From contig OZ345367.1 of the NCBI GenBank assembly GCA_977006965.1, positions 124,001 to 188,000 of the forward strand: DNA of 64,000 bases, written 5' to 3'. Both the position numbers and the translations under genes were made by a program. Positions 21,063 through 31,874 of the stretch are shown here, in pieces. The notes beneath the pieces were generated by a model. It made no database searches, had not been told where the DNA came from, and was given only the letters and a program-made list of their open reading frames with translations. Within the stretch, counting starts at the first letter, position 1, and every line of letters starts with the position of its first letter. The stretch is from Phymatolithon calcareum. Its lineage: Eukaryota > Rhodophyta > Florideophyceae > Hapalidiales.

Positions 21063-22244
21063 TTAACTGAACTTAGCACCTTCCAACCAATCTTCGACCT
21101 CATTGAGCTCTTCAGATTCCAATTCCGCACGAATAATTTCACGCGCTTTTGAGTGTGCATGCAGACACTCAAGAGAAGAAAAGTCTGGGACAGTATTCCC
21201 ACCCACGTCATTAAATCCTTCTGTGTAGCGCAGATAAGCAAGATCACCCGTCATACCGAACCACTCCATTATGTAAGCGTCCTTGCAATTTAGGAAGCGA
21301 AGGAGCTGGACACCTCCTCGTTTCGGACTATGTCCTGTAAAGTCGTATCCGTAGCCAATCTTCTGAAAACGTTTCTGCATGAAGTCGATCATTGTCTGCC
21401 TGGGCCAAGGTTCATGGTGAGCAATTCTGACATTTTTGGAGTTTCCAATCATGTTGCAAAATACGAAGCCATCCTGGTCGCCCCTCACAGTTAGCCATGA
21501 GCTCATTGCATGCAATGGATCCATCAAGATGCATTGTACGAAGTGATCCCCAGGCCAGCGTCTAAGCTTGTAGTATCGGTAATTGGATGAATTCTTGCAT
21601 CGCTGACCGATGCCGAACTCTGTTCCAAACTTCGAACATTTCATATCCTTGAGCTTCATTTTAGAAATCTCATCGTATCGCATACCTCAATTCATTGCAG
21701 TGAGCATAGCAGCATGAAGCATGACATCCCTTTTGTCAACGGCGCCTTTTGCAGCATTGACAAGAAATCGCTTGCCATGCTCAATGATCTGCTCTGATGA
21801 CAGAGGAGGGGCGGATCTGACAACTTTTCCGATTTCTGCCAGTTTGTTTGAGTGAAGCTTTCGAAATTCCTTGATGTTAACATTTCCCTCCAGCGGATTT
21901 CCGTGAGCAACGCGAACATCACCATCAGAACGCACACTCCATGAGTCAATATGGCCGGCATTGCGGTATACCCAGCGCAACGCTGCAATCATGCCCCCGA
22001 CAGTATTTCGGCTCTTCATTTTATGCGGCTCTGACTCAAAATGTGAGAGTCCTGAATAGGTGTGCAATACGTTGATGACGAGAGTTCCGCTTTCAGGTGT
22101 AACTTGTACCGGATCCGGCAGCCCATAGGTTTTGGCTGCTTCGGCAAGAAGTCTTCCAGCTAACTTTTGTTTGTCAAGAGATGACTTGCCCAGACCAAGA
22201 GACACGATGGTAGAAACAGGAACCAGCTCTGGTTGGTCTTCCAT
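21063..22244 (-). pseudogene. Eukaryotic tyrosine recombinase, broken by one in-frame TGA
   Basis: A single frame of 394 codons from ATG 22244, interrupted only by TGA at 21689-21687 (codon 186). Immediately after the stop comes GMRYDEISKMKLKDM, the Arg-I block of tyrosine recombinases (Arg189). The C-terminal block reads TGHSPKRGGVQLL (His305), then MEWFGM (Trp328) and LRYTE (candidate nucleophile Tyr340), in the right order and spacing. In related eukaryotic recombinases the second block is HSxRRGG, so Lys308 stands where the first Arg is expected. The enzyme class joins and cuts DNA through a phosphotyrosine. Cryptons and DIRS-like elements carry such genes, but no terminal structure was found, so the element type is open. 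Confidence 0.82.
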
Positions 22245-22984
22245 AATTTATGGTGCTTCTCTGTGATATGGACACGCTGTGGCTAAGAGGCACTTCTGGA
22301 TGTTGGCGATGACATCGATTTATAGAGTCTGGACCCCATACATATTGCTTGCCGTGAAAGCTCCGCGAAAACGCGCGCGAAATATTCCTTTGTTCATGTT
22401 TATTGGTTCTGCAATGAAGAGCAGACCTAGGCTGACATAAGCAGCCAACTCTAAGGCAATGCTCCAACTACTTTTTTCCTTCTTTTTTATTCCCTTCTGC
22501 ACTACCACAAGATCTACATGAGAAAAACTTGAGACTTCCGTGGGCTCGAGATGAATGGTTAGCTAGGTGGCGTCATCCCTTTGGTGCATATTTACCTCCT
22601 CGCGCTAGCTTTCTGTCTTTCTGTTCTTAGATCATTTTATGGTATAATTGTTCCCAAATAGCAGGACGAACGGGCAATGCACCATCGACTATAGACTATT
22701 GCCATCCCTGGTTTCACGGCCTCTACATCGTCAGGCTTCAGGATGAAAGCATCTTTTTATAAAGGCAAAAACGTGGAACAGATTCGTTGCGAGGACCGGG
22801 TCTTAGGTACTGTAAAAGGTAATAGCGACATTCCTCGTGAGTGTGCTAGGAGAAACAGATTCCTCTCTTCTTCACTACACAACCAGGCTGTCACACTTTA
22901 GTACGGCAGTGTAGCGCCACATGAGCACGACGGTTATATCGAATACATTCGGAACGGCAGCAGAGCACCACCTGGAGACCATAC

Positions 22985-23100
22985 GCATGAACCTAACAAA
23001 CTATGAAGTGGACTCCGGAGAAATATTAAGGACGGAAAAGGCATTAGACTCCATACTACTCTACAGCATTAGCATAATTGACAATATGGAGAACGACTAG
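22985..23100 (+). mobile_element. LINE C-terminal fragment
   Basis: Encodes LTNYEVDSGEILRTEKALDS and LLYSISIIDNMEND before a stop, the same C-terminus as in other LINE copies here. About 90 bp are shared with 20,748-20,830. Confidence 0.6.
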
Positions 23101-24480
23101 TTCCTCTATTAGGGACCAGGCGATATATTAGAATGAACATGTTACGAATAGCTGCTCCCGTACTTTCAAATAAACAACTAAACAATTGCAAAAAAAGTCC
23201 AGCGCCACGCTCCAAGAAACCAAACGCCACAAGGGTCCGAGTAGAGCAAAAGGAACAAGACAAAAAGGAGGGAAGAAATACAAGCCAACAAAAAGCGCTA
23301 CACAGAACAATCATGCTTGTGCGAGTACTGTTTCAACACTGCTTGGGCCATTTTGCTTTGCTCTTGAATTAAAACCAAGGGCACGCCTACGTTTGGGGAA
23401 CACCAAAACGGGGATCTCGTGTGAAGAAGCCCACGTATTCCATTAGGGTAAATATTACATGGTACCCATTTTGTAGATCGCGGGACTCTATCATTTGCCG
23501 AAATTTCGTTAGCATTGGTCCGCAGAAGTCTCCAGCCCTTCCATGTTGCTTGTTGTGGAAATTGCAGGAGAAAACTCTTCTTGTTCCAAGGTTTGTCGCC
23601 ACCATGAATACGTGCTTCATCTCGGCGTAGTCTCAGGAGCATTTCATGTGCGGACAGTGTGGCCGCAAAAAAGCAAGGGCCCTCCTGACCAATTTTCTCC
23701 TCTTTCTTACCTTGAGCCCATCATACACGGCCTGCGCGTGAGCGAGCCTCGAGTTCCCATCTCATCAGTGTTGCCGTCTTTTCTATTTCCTTGAAGATGC
23801 AAGATTTACCGGCTTGGCATGTATGCATCACTCCTGTCTCACTATGGGCATTTCTGTTTCGGTAAGCTTTGTGGCCTCCCCAAGTGAGTGTCCGCTTACC
23901 CACCCATGGAAAGTTTCTTGTAGAGTAAGAGTGAAGACAGTGCTTAGTACTTAGGCGGCTCCCGCTGACCTCTAAGATAGGAAGCCACCGATTGACAACC
24001 AATAAAAGCAACCGTTTCCTTCCTACCTGAACGACACATTTCCGCCAGCTGCATGGCAGCCGTTGGGACGACCGGCTCCACAGATTTCATATGCACAGCA
24101 AATACACACTGCGTTTCATGTTTTTCGGAATTTTATTAAACGCCCTCAGAAACATTCATGAGAACTAGGCTTCATGTTTTGCAATTCGATACAATAACTG
24201 GTAATCTGGACTACCATCTTAGTCCGTATGATTCACTCCTTTTCTCGAAGGAAACAACCTAAGACGCGATCATTCTGTCGATCCTCAAGTATTAACCGGG
24301 CATCTGCACTAGGCGCAAGCATCGTGCATAAACGTCTTATAACCCTTGCGCGAAGCAAATACGCGAGTACCAGGAATGGATCCATATCAGGAGCATTTAG
24401 AGGACCCCTAGATGTTAAATAATGTACACTTTGTGTAATTCGAATAACCTGCAATAAACATCAAACAAACAAACCCTTCT
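23101..24480. other. Unassigned stretch ending in a CAAA tail
   Basis: Several 70-115 codon frames exist, such as the minus frame 23,620-23,387, but none has family features. Around 24,453-24,476 a run of CAAA after an AATAAA looks like the tail of another retroposed sequence. A segment at 24,125-24,165 repeats a piece present near 17,945-17,985 and 25,605-25,655. Confidence 0.4.
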
Positions 24481-24844
24481 AGACAAACGCCCCGTGTAGG
24501 GTCCGGTGTTTGGTACATGGCGAACAAGCTCGGTCGCCCATGAACTTGTGGTTGGTTCCCGCTTTCATCTACTTATTGTTTCGCCTCGCGAAGTGAGGCA
24601 TATTCCGGTACAGCTTTTGGAGCCCTTTTTTAACACCGATTTCAGCACCCCATTTGGATATACATTTCTATGCCTGTTGCGCACGAAAGTGAACCACCCT
24701 CGAAATATGTCAAATGAATAATACTGGACTACGCCCTATCAGACTTGTGTGTAGCTAAGAAGCCCTGGCTTTCCTTGCCGTGTTACTTGGCTAGCTGCTG
24801 CTAACTTTAGCTCTCATAGATTTCATACCAAACCATTAGGTTGA

Positions 24845-25205
24845 TTTTTATTTTAATGTTACCAACGCATCTGCTGACGCGTGGGGCAACTTTTCAAGTA
24901 CCAAGAGGTTTTTGGCTGAACTCTGTCGGAAGAAGTGTTTCTTTTTTGTTGGTGTAACAACTCAGTCGGGTACTAAGGCGCAAAGAAGGGGTCGGGACCG
25001 AGCTCTAGGAGCCAATGTGCATCCGAGCAAGTTCTCTGCCGACATTGCGAGTGTATGCAAATCTGGGAAGGATTGGAATGTGAACCTTGAGAGCTTTACG
25101 TGCTGACGCTTGGGGCAACTTTCCTAGTGCCAAGAGGTATTGACTGGGTTCTGTCTATCGAATAGTTTCTTTTCTTGTTGGTGTAACACGATTCAGTGGG
25201 GTACA
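24845..25205 (-). mobile_element. LINE 3' region, two tandem pieces
   Basis: The reverse complement of the 3' region at 11,400-11,605 occurs here twice in succession (around 24,858-24,965 and 25,098-25,205), each with the GGGGCAACTT ... CAAGAGG core and an oligo-T and TTGGTGTAACA stretch. Confidence 0.6.
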
Positions 25206-25244
25206 AAAACCCACCTTTGGTCTCCTGGAAAGACTGAAGATTAA

Positions 25245-25610
25245 ACTTCCACCCCTCATCTTAATGCCTTTTCAGTTCTTAAAATATGGTATCGCATTTG
25301 CTACAGCCGTCAAGGATCACATCGGCAGGAGACGAAACGAAAACTTGTTGCATAATTGACCGAGCGGTTCCGCAAGTGTCCCTGCTCAGTCCTTGTCTAT
25401 ACAATATATTCATGGATATGTTAGCCAAAGCCACCGACAAACTAGCAGGAACCGTGTCGTAGCACCCTGTGCAGCTATTAGTTGGTGACGTTCTCCTTTA
25501 AGCCAAGACCGCCGAAGGGCTACAAAAACTCTTGAAAACATCCTTGAAATGGGCAGACGAGAACTGCATGAGATGGAACACAAAGCAAGGAAAGGAGTTC
25601 TTTTGAATTT
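25245..25610 (+). mobile_element. LINE reverse transcriptase fragment, mutated catalytic box
   Basis: The same RT segment as on the minus strand near 17,880-18,110: a PQVSLLSPCLYNIF-like block, then a segment aligned with the FADDL box that here reads VGDVL, followed by AKTAEGLQKLL and KWADENCMRW. Loss of the Asp-Asp pair and an in-frame stop show it is dead. Confidence 0.6.
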
Positions 25611-25732
25611 AGAATGTATTAAACTCCCTCAAAAGCACTCATGAGACTGCAAGGGAGATGGGTTTCAGCAGATGCTCTCTTGTAGCTTCGATCATCTACT
25701 CAAATCCGTGTAGTCCGTGTTAACGTTGTAGC

Positions 25733-26906
25733 CAGGGGTTGCGCCAATTCCATTGTTTGCGATTGCAGTCCTTGGTGAAATTTATCAATTTAATTGCTCA
25801 GTTTTTCTTGCAGCAATTCGCATTGCAATTGGAAGGCTTCCCACAATATAGACATCAATACTAAGATAGCTGTTCATCGCCTTTTCACGTTCCGTGAGCT
25901 TCATCACCATTGACGATTGAACTGTGAACGACGACCCGGATCTCAACTTCTCGGCAAGAACGGCTCTGTATATCTCTAGCAAATGTTCTTCGCTTCTACC
26001 TCCAATGCAATGCTTGAGATGATGGGCCCAGTACCCTTTTCGAAGAAAAACTCACTTTCTCCGGTACACTGATCACCCTTTGAGCAGAGATAGACGCAAA
26101 ATGGCACATTCCGTCGAGTTAGGCCTACTTGAGGCGAGTGTATATCACGGGTTTGTTCTCAAATGAGCTTCATAAGCAGCTGCACAACTTGTTTCGGCTT
26201 TGGTGTCGGTGAAGGTAGTGTCATCGCTAGTAGAGCGTAATGTGCTGGAACGTTGAACGAGGTCTAGTAGATGGGTTGGACTCGACTGTGAAGGGGAATG
26301 AGTGAGAATTTCGGAGAAGGCTGATAGGTTTCAAATCAAGAGATCTAATGCTATCCCTTTTATACTTGAGATTGAAACATCGTGACTGCTGGACTCTAAT
26401 CGTAGCTAAAGACATTCAAGCATTTGTTCTGTTTCTGGCTGGTAAATAGATCGATACAGCTAAGTAGATGATAGCACATGAATAGGCCCATTGTTGAAAC
26501 CGTTTGGAGTCCAACGGCTCAATCTCGTCTTTATTTAACAAAGCAAGAAGTAGCCATGGCCCAAGTTTCAGAGATTTTTTGATGGCATACAGAACGTACT
26601 CTGGGTATTACTAGAACAAAGACCACGTACTGGACATAAGGTAAGTACGTTGATTCTTGCATCCGATTAATGTGCTGTGTCTAATGTTCATCTACGTACT
26701 CTGCGTATTATTAGAACAAAGACCACGTATCATACTGAACGTGAGGTGAGTACGTTGATTCCCTCAACATTCTGCTCAACTCCCCCCTCCCCCCCATAAC
26801 ATAGGTGCGACCAATTCGAATTGCAATTCAGTTCGAAGAACCAATTTGGGTGGAATTGCGAAAAATTGCAATTAAATTGATAGCAATGGAATTGGCGCAA
26901 CCCCTG
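25733..26906 (-). mobile_element. Non-autonomous hAT-type DNA transposon, copy 2
   Basis: 1,174 bp with the same CAGGGGTTGCGCCAATTCC termini as copy 1, flanked by GTTGTAGC on both sides (25725-25732 and 26907-26914). It is nearly identical to copy 1 over most of its length. Differences include a 13-bp deletion near 26,017, an extra ~47 bp near 26,513-26,560, and loss of ~40 bp near 26,803. The BED-like frame is cut to ~65 residues (25785-25982). High identity and intact target duplications point to fairly recent transposition. Confidence 0.9.
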
Positions 26907-27019
26907 GTTGTAGCCCTAGCCGCAAATACCCTCTCCTGGAAAAAGGGCGGAGGGTAAAGCTTGGGGGCCACTGGTCAGATTTCCTATAGGACTCAGGGTC
27001 GCAGCTCAATTGACGCCTT

Positions 27020-27190
27020 GTTTATTCCATGTCGTCATAAAAGACGATAGTGAAGAAGAGTAGCTTGTCTAGAGCTTTTTCCGTGATATTAATCTCCTCT
27101 TTGGTCAGTTGATATCTGCCGAGGTATTCCTCGAGGTAGCTCATGAAGGTTCGTACAGTATCACCGAACTTATCTGCGAGAAGGGATATG
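27020..27190 (-). mobile_element. LINE C-terminal fragment
   Basis: The minus strand encodes YLEEYLGRYQLTKEEINI and then TEKALDKLLFFTIVF, the recurring LINE C-terminus. It lies head to head with the plus-strand LINE copy that begins near 27,230. Confidence 0.6.
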
Positions 27191-27229
27191 CTCATTGGGG
27201 AGGAACCGACCGAATGCCCACTTTACCGC

Positions 27230-28205
27230 TAATTGGCGGTGCCGTGTTTTCGAGAGTTTGGTGATCGCCCGGGTGGACCAAGGCAGGCCGGAAAAGAGCT
27301 ATACCAAGCATGGAGACTTTTGCACCTCAGGGTAACTATGAACAACAAGGGATTCACCGACGACGCGGCAATCTCAATAGTTCGGAATGTAGTGGGATGC
27401 ATCCACAAACTACACCAAATTGGCGTAAAATATTAGTGGCTTCTATCCAGCCACGATTATCAGGATTTTCAAGACGTTGCTTCTCCCTAAATGGGAGTAT
27501 GCCATCCACCTGATCCCGAGGACCAAGCGATTACAAGCTGCAATCGAAGCTGCAGAAGGTGTTTTCTACAAGTACGTATTAGAAAAATATGCCGGACATC
27601 GAAGAGAGAAGACGCGCGTGCTGTTCCGACTCGCCAGCCCGGGGATGAGGAGAGCACACCAGGCTGAAAGGTTCTCTTTGAGCCTATTCAGACGGAAGAA
27701 GTACCTGGAAAAGGCAGAAGAACATGGAGGAAAAGAACAGGATTTGGCAGACGTACCAAAGAAAATCGGGTATGTCAGAGAAGAGAAGGACCTTAATGTA
27801 GCGATAAAAAAGCGGAAGATGGCAAGGTGTCCAAGCACGGAGTAGAGAAGATCATTAAAGGCTGGAAGGAGGAAGAAGAAGAAGAGCGGAAAATAAAACC
27901 CCCGTTGACAAGCCTAGAAAGCTACCAGGAAGAGACAGAAATACGCTCCTGCCTTACCTCAGAGTGATTTTCAACAGAGCCCCACTGTGGAGAAAGCCAA
28001 CATTGGCGACATACCTTGGAACCGGTGTTTTCATTGAGCTCGTAGCGCCCCAACAAGTAATGTAATCCACGGAAATGGACCAAGGGACTGAATATATATG
28101 CAAATACTTACTCGTACCCTGACGTGAAGAGAACTTCAAATTAAGGAGATTTTAGGAGAATAGAGTGTGGAAGAGTGGGAAGTTGTCCTGTTACTCAAAC
28201 TGAGG
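27230..28205 (+). mobile_element. LINE reverse transcriptase C-terminal half
   Basis: Frames in order encode NNKGFTDDAAISIVRNVVGC (27,340-27,400), PKWEYAIHLIPRTKRLQAAI (27,480-27,545), then RVLFRLASPGMRRAHQAERF and a long charged helix. A FNRAPLWRKPTLATYLG segment sits near 27,970, with the same 3' terminus as the reversed copy that ends at 16,820. Frame changes separate the parts. Confidence 0.7.
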
Positions 28206-29005
28206 TTTTGGAAGCTTTTAAAACAAAACATCACATATTCACTAAACTCTCTGATGCAGGACCTATTCGCCCGATTCTCTTTTTCCTTCGTATTCTTTGT
28301 CCTAGACTCAATGTGATGCATTGTAAGAACGGTACAACAAATTCGGGCTCACCTTTTGGATGCCTTTGTACCTTGCGAGTTGAAAATTGAGGTATGGGCA
28401 GTGGCAAGTTGTAACTGACCATACCTCAATCTGTTGTTGTACTTTGTGCTGCACAGTTTTTTACAAGTAGTCCAAGCATGTATACAGAGCAGTCTAATCT
28501 TGTCTACAGCTGACTTTGATGCACTAATTGGACTGTAAGGCACAATAAGCTACAGCGGAAAATTCAAAGTCCCTGACAATTTCCAAAAAGGTGGTGAATC
28601 TCGCAGCACTGATTCTATGGTCCAAAAGACATTACGTTCCCAGAACCCCTCGATTCCACGCATATTTTGACGATTTCACGACTTACATCTCACAGACCCC
28701 AGTCACAAGACCCGGGATCTCGAGATCCCTTATGATTTTTCAATACTTTTCGAAGGGTCGCTACATAAAGAATGTGTACAGTAGTTGGGACCTTCACGGG
28801 TGAGGAGAAATCAGCGCCCATTCCAAACCCCAACCCAACGTTTAGGTCTGGTCTTTTTGGCTGAAACATCAACCAATCATATGTGTCTATTGCGTTGGGA
28901 TGGGCCCCACTAGCCGTAGAGACACTCTATAGAGCGGAGGGCCCATAATTGAGATTTCAAATTTTGTGAAAAATCGAGCAAAACGCGATGTACCGCAACC
29001 CCCTG
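28206..29005. other. Gene-free stretch with a hairpin
   Basis: No gene recognised. A hairpin at 28386-28430 pairs ATTGAGGTATGG with CCATACCTCAAT, with a further inner CAGT/ACTG stem. Confidence 0.45.
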
Positions 29006-29066
29006 TATTTGAAACGGGCTTTTTGTCCGGATTATGATAATCTGCACAAAAAGCCCGTTTCAAATA
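29006..29066. repeat. 61-bp hairpin beside the first NB-WD40 pseudogene
   Basis: Folds about G29036: 30-bp arms with one mismatch and one G-T pair (TTTGAAACGGGCTTTTTGT pairs with its complement at 29046-29064). The loop is a single base. Confidence 0.88.
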
Positions 29067-29149
29067 TTTTTCATACTTAAAGTCTTCCTGCCCGTTCATA
29101 GCCTCGCCGCCGATCGCCACCTACTCCATCACTGTCTCCACACCTAGTC

Positions 29150-30144
29150 TAGGCATTCGATTACACCTCTTCTTTGGTCTTTCCATCATTGCTGAAGCTC
29201 GCACTATCGCCAGTAGCATCGTGCACGACCCGCATCGTGCACGACCCGCATCGCCAACATCCGCGATGGCCCGGAAACGTTTCACATCCTCATCGAAAAA
29301 TTTGATCGCCTCACAGGGACAACTCCAGATGATGTTGCTGCCGACGTAAAGGCCATTCTGGAGTCTGTCTGCGGCACTCTAGTCCGATCTAACCGTGGCG
29401 AGTTTGCTGGAAGGCGTTCCCAGGGGTCATCAGCGGCTCAACGTTAAGATCGAGTCCATGATCCGTCCAACATTCCGCGCCAAAGACATAGGCATCGCGA
29501 TGAATGATTTCCAAGCTCCTCTGCAAGAGGCCTCTTCTTATCTCTTGACCCTCGTTACAGCGCTTACAACAGGACTTCCAGTTCAAGACGTCGTCGTAAC
29601 AAATCTCGATAGCTTCCAAGTTGCCAGCATCGTGGAAGTGTATCGCGCGCCGGGAAGCACGCCGGCACTTCCCCAAGGCACGTGCCTCAACTTTGACGCA
29701 ATGGATGTCGAGGGGAACACCTGTACTCCGGAGACCATGTTGAAGGCATCCATTCTTGCCGCAGATTCAACATACACCGTCACCGCGGCGACAGGAACTA
29801 TCTCGTATGAACACGGCGTCGAGGGCATGGCGGGTGTGAGCAAAACTATTGGATTGCAGGCGCTTGTGTTCGACGAGGATATTCGGACTCGTTTCCGCGA
29901 TGGAATCCAGTATCTTGCTCTTGGTCAAGGTGCCTCTTTGTCGTCGGCAATTGATGCCATTGCTAAAATCATGCCGATGACAGGGGCATCGGCATCCGTC
30001 TTTGCCGTGAAAAGCTCCTCATTACTCCAAGATGCTGTGGAAGGGTACAGCGAAGGGGTAGCCGGCATTGCTGTGTGTAGTGACTGTTCAGGGAAAGCTT
30101 TTATTTGCGTGCCTGCGTTCGCGTCCCAAATCTTCAACGTGTGA
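29150..30144 (+). pseudogene. NB-ARC/NACHT-type ATPase fragment, frameshifted
   Basis: The N-terminal helical part (RDGPETFHILIEKFDRLTG and DVKAILESVCGTLVRS) is in a different frame from the 29,395-30,144 part. The latter includes TLVTALTTGLPVQDVVV and a P-loop GMAGVSKT, where the sister copy at 32.9 kb has GMAGVGKT, and then FDEDIRTRFRDGIQYL. The N-terminal part is also disrupted by two copies of a 16-bp unit (29,216-29,253), which add 32 bp and shift the frame. Intact relatives are STAND-type signalling ATPases with C-terminal WD40 sensors. After about 30,060 the coding sense switches strand, so the gene is rearranged. Confidence 0.75.
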
Positions 30145-30490
30145 TCATAGGAGATATTCTCGTGCCCTTGTGATCGCACGTTGAGGATTGGGAAGCGAAC
30201 ACAGGCGCGCAAAAAGAGGCATTGCTACAGAGCAGCGATGTAGATTGCGTCGCTCTTTCTAATAAAGACCAATGCGGTGTAATCGGATTGGCAGGTGGAA
30301 CGCTCAAAGTTCTGAACAGTAGCACCGTTTCTACTCTCTTCGAAGATTCCAACGCTCGCATACGCGACATAATTTCATTTCTGCTCAATGCGAGCGACCT
30401 GCTGTTGGCGATTGGGTCAGAGGACGAAACAAGTCGCGTGTGGGACACTACAACGTGGACGTGTGTCGATGGGCCCTTTCACAGACACGC
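30060..30490. pseudogene. Scrambled WD40 fragments
   Basis: The minus strand at 30,200-30,070 encodes a WD40 repeat (YDHTLKIWDANAGTQIKAF). The plus strand at 30,222-30,480 encodes further propeller blades (GSEDETSRVWDTTTW). Opposite orientation within 400 bp implies an inversion in what was a WD40 array belonging to the NB fragment upstream. It ends where a solo LTR begins. Confidence 0.65.
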
Positions 30491-30494
30491 ACAT

Positions 30495-30671
30495 TGTCGT
30501 TGTGATCGGATAGCTTTTTGAGGACAGTAGACACGTAGCCGTAGACCTTGCGCGCCCCACGTTACTTTTGTCTAGTCTTTATTCCTCTGCCAAGGTCATT
30601 ACATGAAAGGCCAAAGTAGCTCAACTATATACTTGCTCGGCGTCGTATCCCTTACGACGCCGGCGGCAACA
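30495..30671 (-). mobile_element. Solo LTR
   Basis: A 177-bp sequence that on the minus strand begins TGTTGCCGCCGG and ends CAACGACA, thus TG...CA. It holds a TATA-like AAGTATATAGT and an AATAAA before GACTAGAC, the order expected for U3-R-U5. It matches the two inverted LTRs at 45,143-45,530. A small stem GGCGTCGTA/TACGACGCC lies near its start. I see no matching target duplication (ACCAT-type or other) on its flanks. Confidence 0.68.
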
Positions 30672-31369
30672 CGAACCAGTAGTAATTTATATCAGCACTT
30701 GTCAACTTCGGCTGTGCGGTGGCTTCATGATTTGTCGGCCTTGTGCCGACACCGCATCGCGCATTTCGAGTCGAAGTTTTCGACCGAGCAGTAAGCCCAT
30801 ATCATAAGCCCTATGTCTCTCAAGCCTTGTGAATAAGCAACTCAATTAGCGATTACGTCGGTTGTCGCTCCGCGCATTCACGCCAACGCGTTGGCGTGAA
30901 TGCCAACCTCTAACCGCAGTATTGTCAAGCCGATCCCCAACGCTTCGACTGACACCAGGACAATTCGTGCGCATGCCATGACGTCGCTGCCGCGGAAGAA
31001 TAACACCGCTGGATACACACATCGTTGCGCAGCCGTGGCGCAGCAGTAAGCGTAGGTGTGTGGTGGACACAGTGGCATTGCGGCGAGCGTTGGCATGTGA
31101 CGTCAACTTGTTCATGCGCTGGCGTTCTGAAATGAACCAGCGGTTGATTTGATTTGGGCCGGGCCGCCGTTGCACCTTGCTCATCGCGGGCCGGGTTGTG
31201 GATGGCCACAGTCGCATACGAGGCGGGCATGGCACAGAGAAAATTCAAGCTGAGTATGGACGCGCGACGGGAGGCGATCGTGGAAGTTTGGCGGAGGCTG
31301 TTACGATGGTAGGGACGGAAAACGGGCTGCCTGCGGCGAGAAGGCCGCTGCCGTTCCGGTCGATGAGCT
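30672..31369. other. Gene-free GC-rich stretch with a perfect palindrome
   Basis: Contains the 30-bp perfect palindrome at 30874-30903 around CCAACGCGTTGG. The plus strand near 31,200-31,310 reads EAGMAQRKFKLSMDARREAI, helical and possibly transposase-derived, but too short to assign. GC-rich long frames on the minus strand have no family features. Confidence 0.4.
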
Positions 31370-31442
31370 TCAAGTGGTGGAGTGCACGGTATTTTTTGAC
31401 GACATGATGTCGTCAAAAAATACCGTGCACTCCACCACTTGA
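31370..31442. repeat. 73-bp perfect palindrome
   Basis: Perfect inverted repeat with 36-bp arms around G31406 and no mismatch; with one gap the symmetry extends to about 31,362-31,450. The centre reads GACGACATGATGTCGTC. Confidence 0.95.
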
Positions 31443-31874
31443 TGGCTCATTTGCGACGCGAATCAAGGCCTCATGCTTGACTTCCCCGAAGTGCTCATTC
31501 GCGCATTCGAAGCCTGGCGAGGCATTTGACATATCGTGCCACCAGCACGATGAGTTGCAGTGCTCTGGAATGGGCTGACGCAGCCTTGTTGTATTTCTTC
31601 TTGAAGGGGCGCAAATAATCACTAGCACAGGATACTGAGCAGGGCACAACATGAAATGGCAGTGCAACAGAAGTTGTTTATGGGCGGCTGCGCAGCTCGC
31701 CAATATGGGGAACCGCTTCACTGAACTTACCTTTCTTCGATGTCAAACTACTCTAGTGTTATGGCTTGAGCGTTGGAACCGTTCACGGATGACAGGAGAA
31801 ATTTGATGTTTTTATGCCTAGGGCCGATGCTCAACGGAGGTTCTGCAGCCACTCTTTATTCATCTTTCACCATT
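31443..31874. other. Short gap, nothing recognised
   Basis: No gene, repeat family or motif that I can support between the palindrome and the 3' end of the second NB-WD40 pseudogene. Confidence 0.4.

Noticed and set aside
21687-21689. TGA in the recombinase as a selenocysteine codon
   Set aside because: Recombinases have no selenocysteine at this site and I saw no SECIS-like hairpin; a nonsense mutation is simpler.
29216-29253. Short tandem repeat as a CRISPR-like or regulatory array
   Set aside because: Only 2.3 copies of a 16-bp unit without spacers, inside a pseudogene; a local duplication explains it.
30925-31416. 163-codon minus-strand ORF
   Set aside because: GC-rich chance frame with no domain; it runs into the arm of a perfect palindrome.
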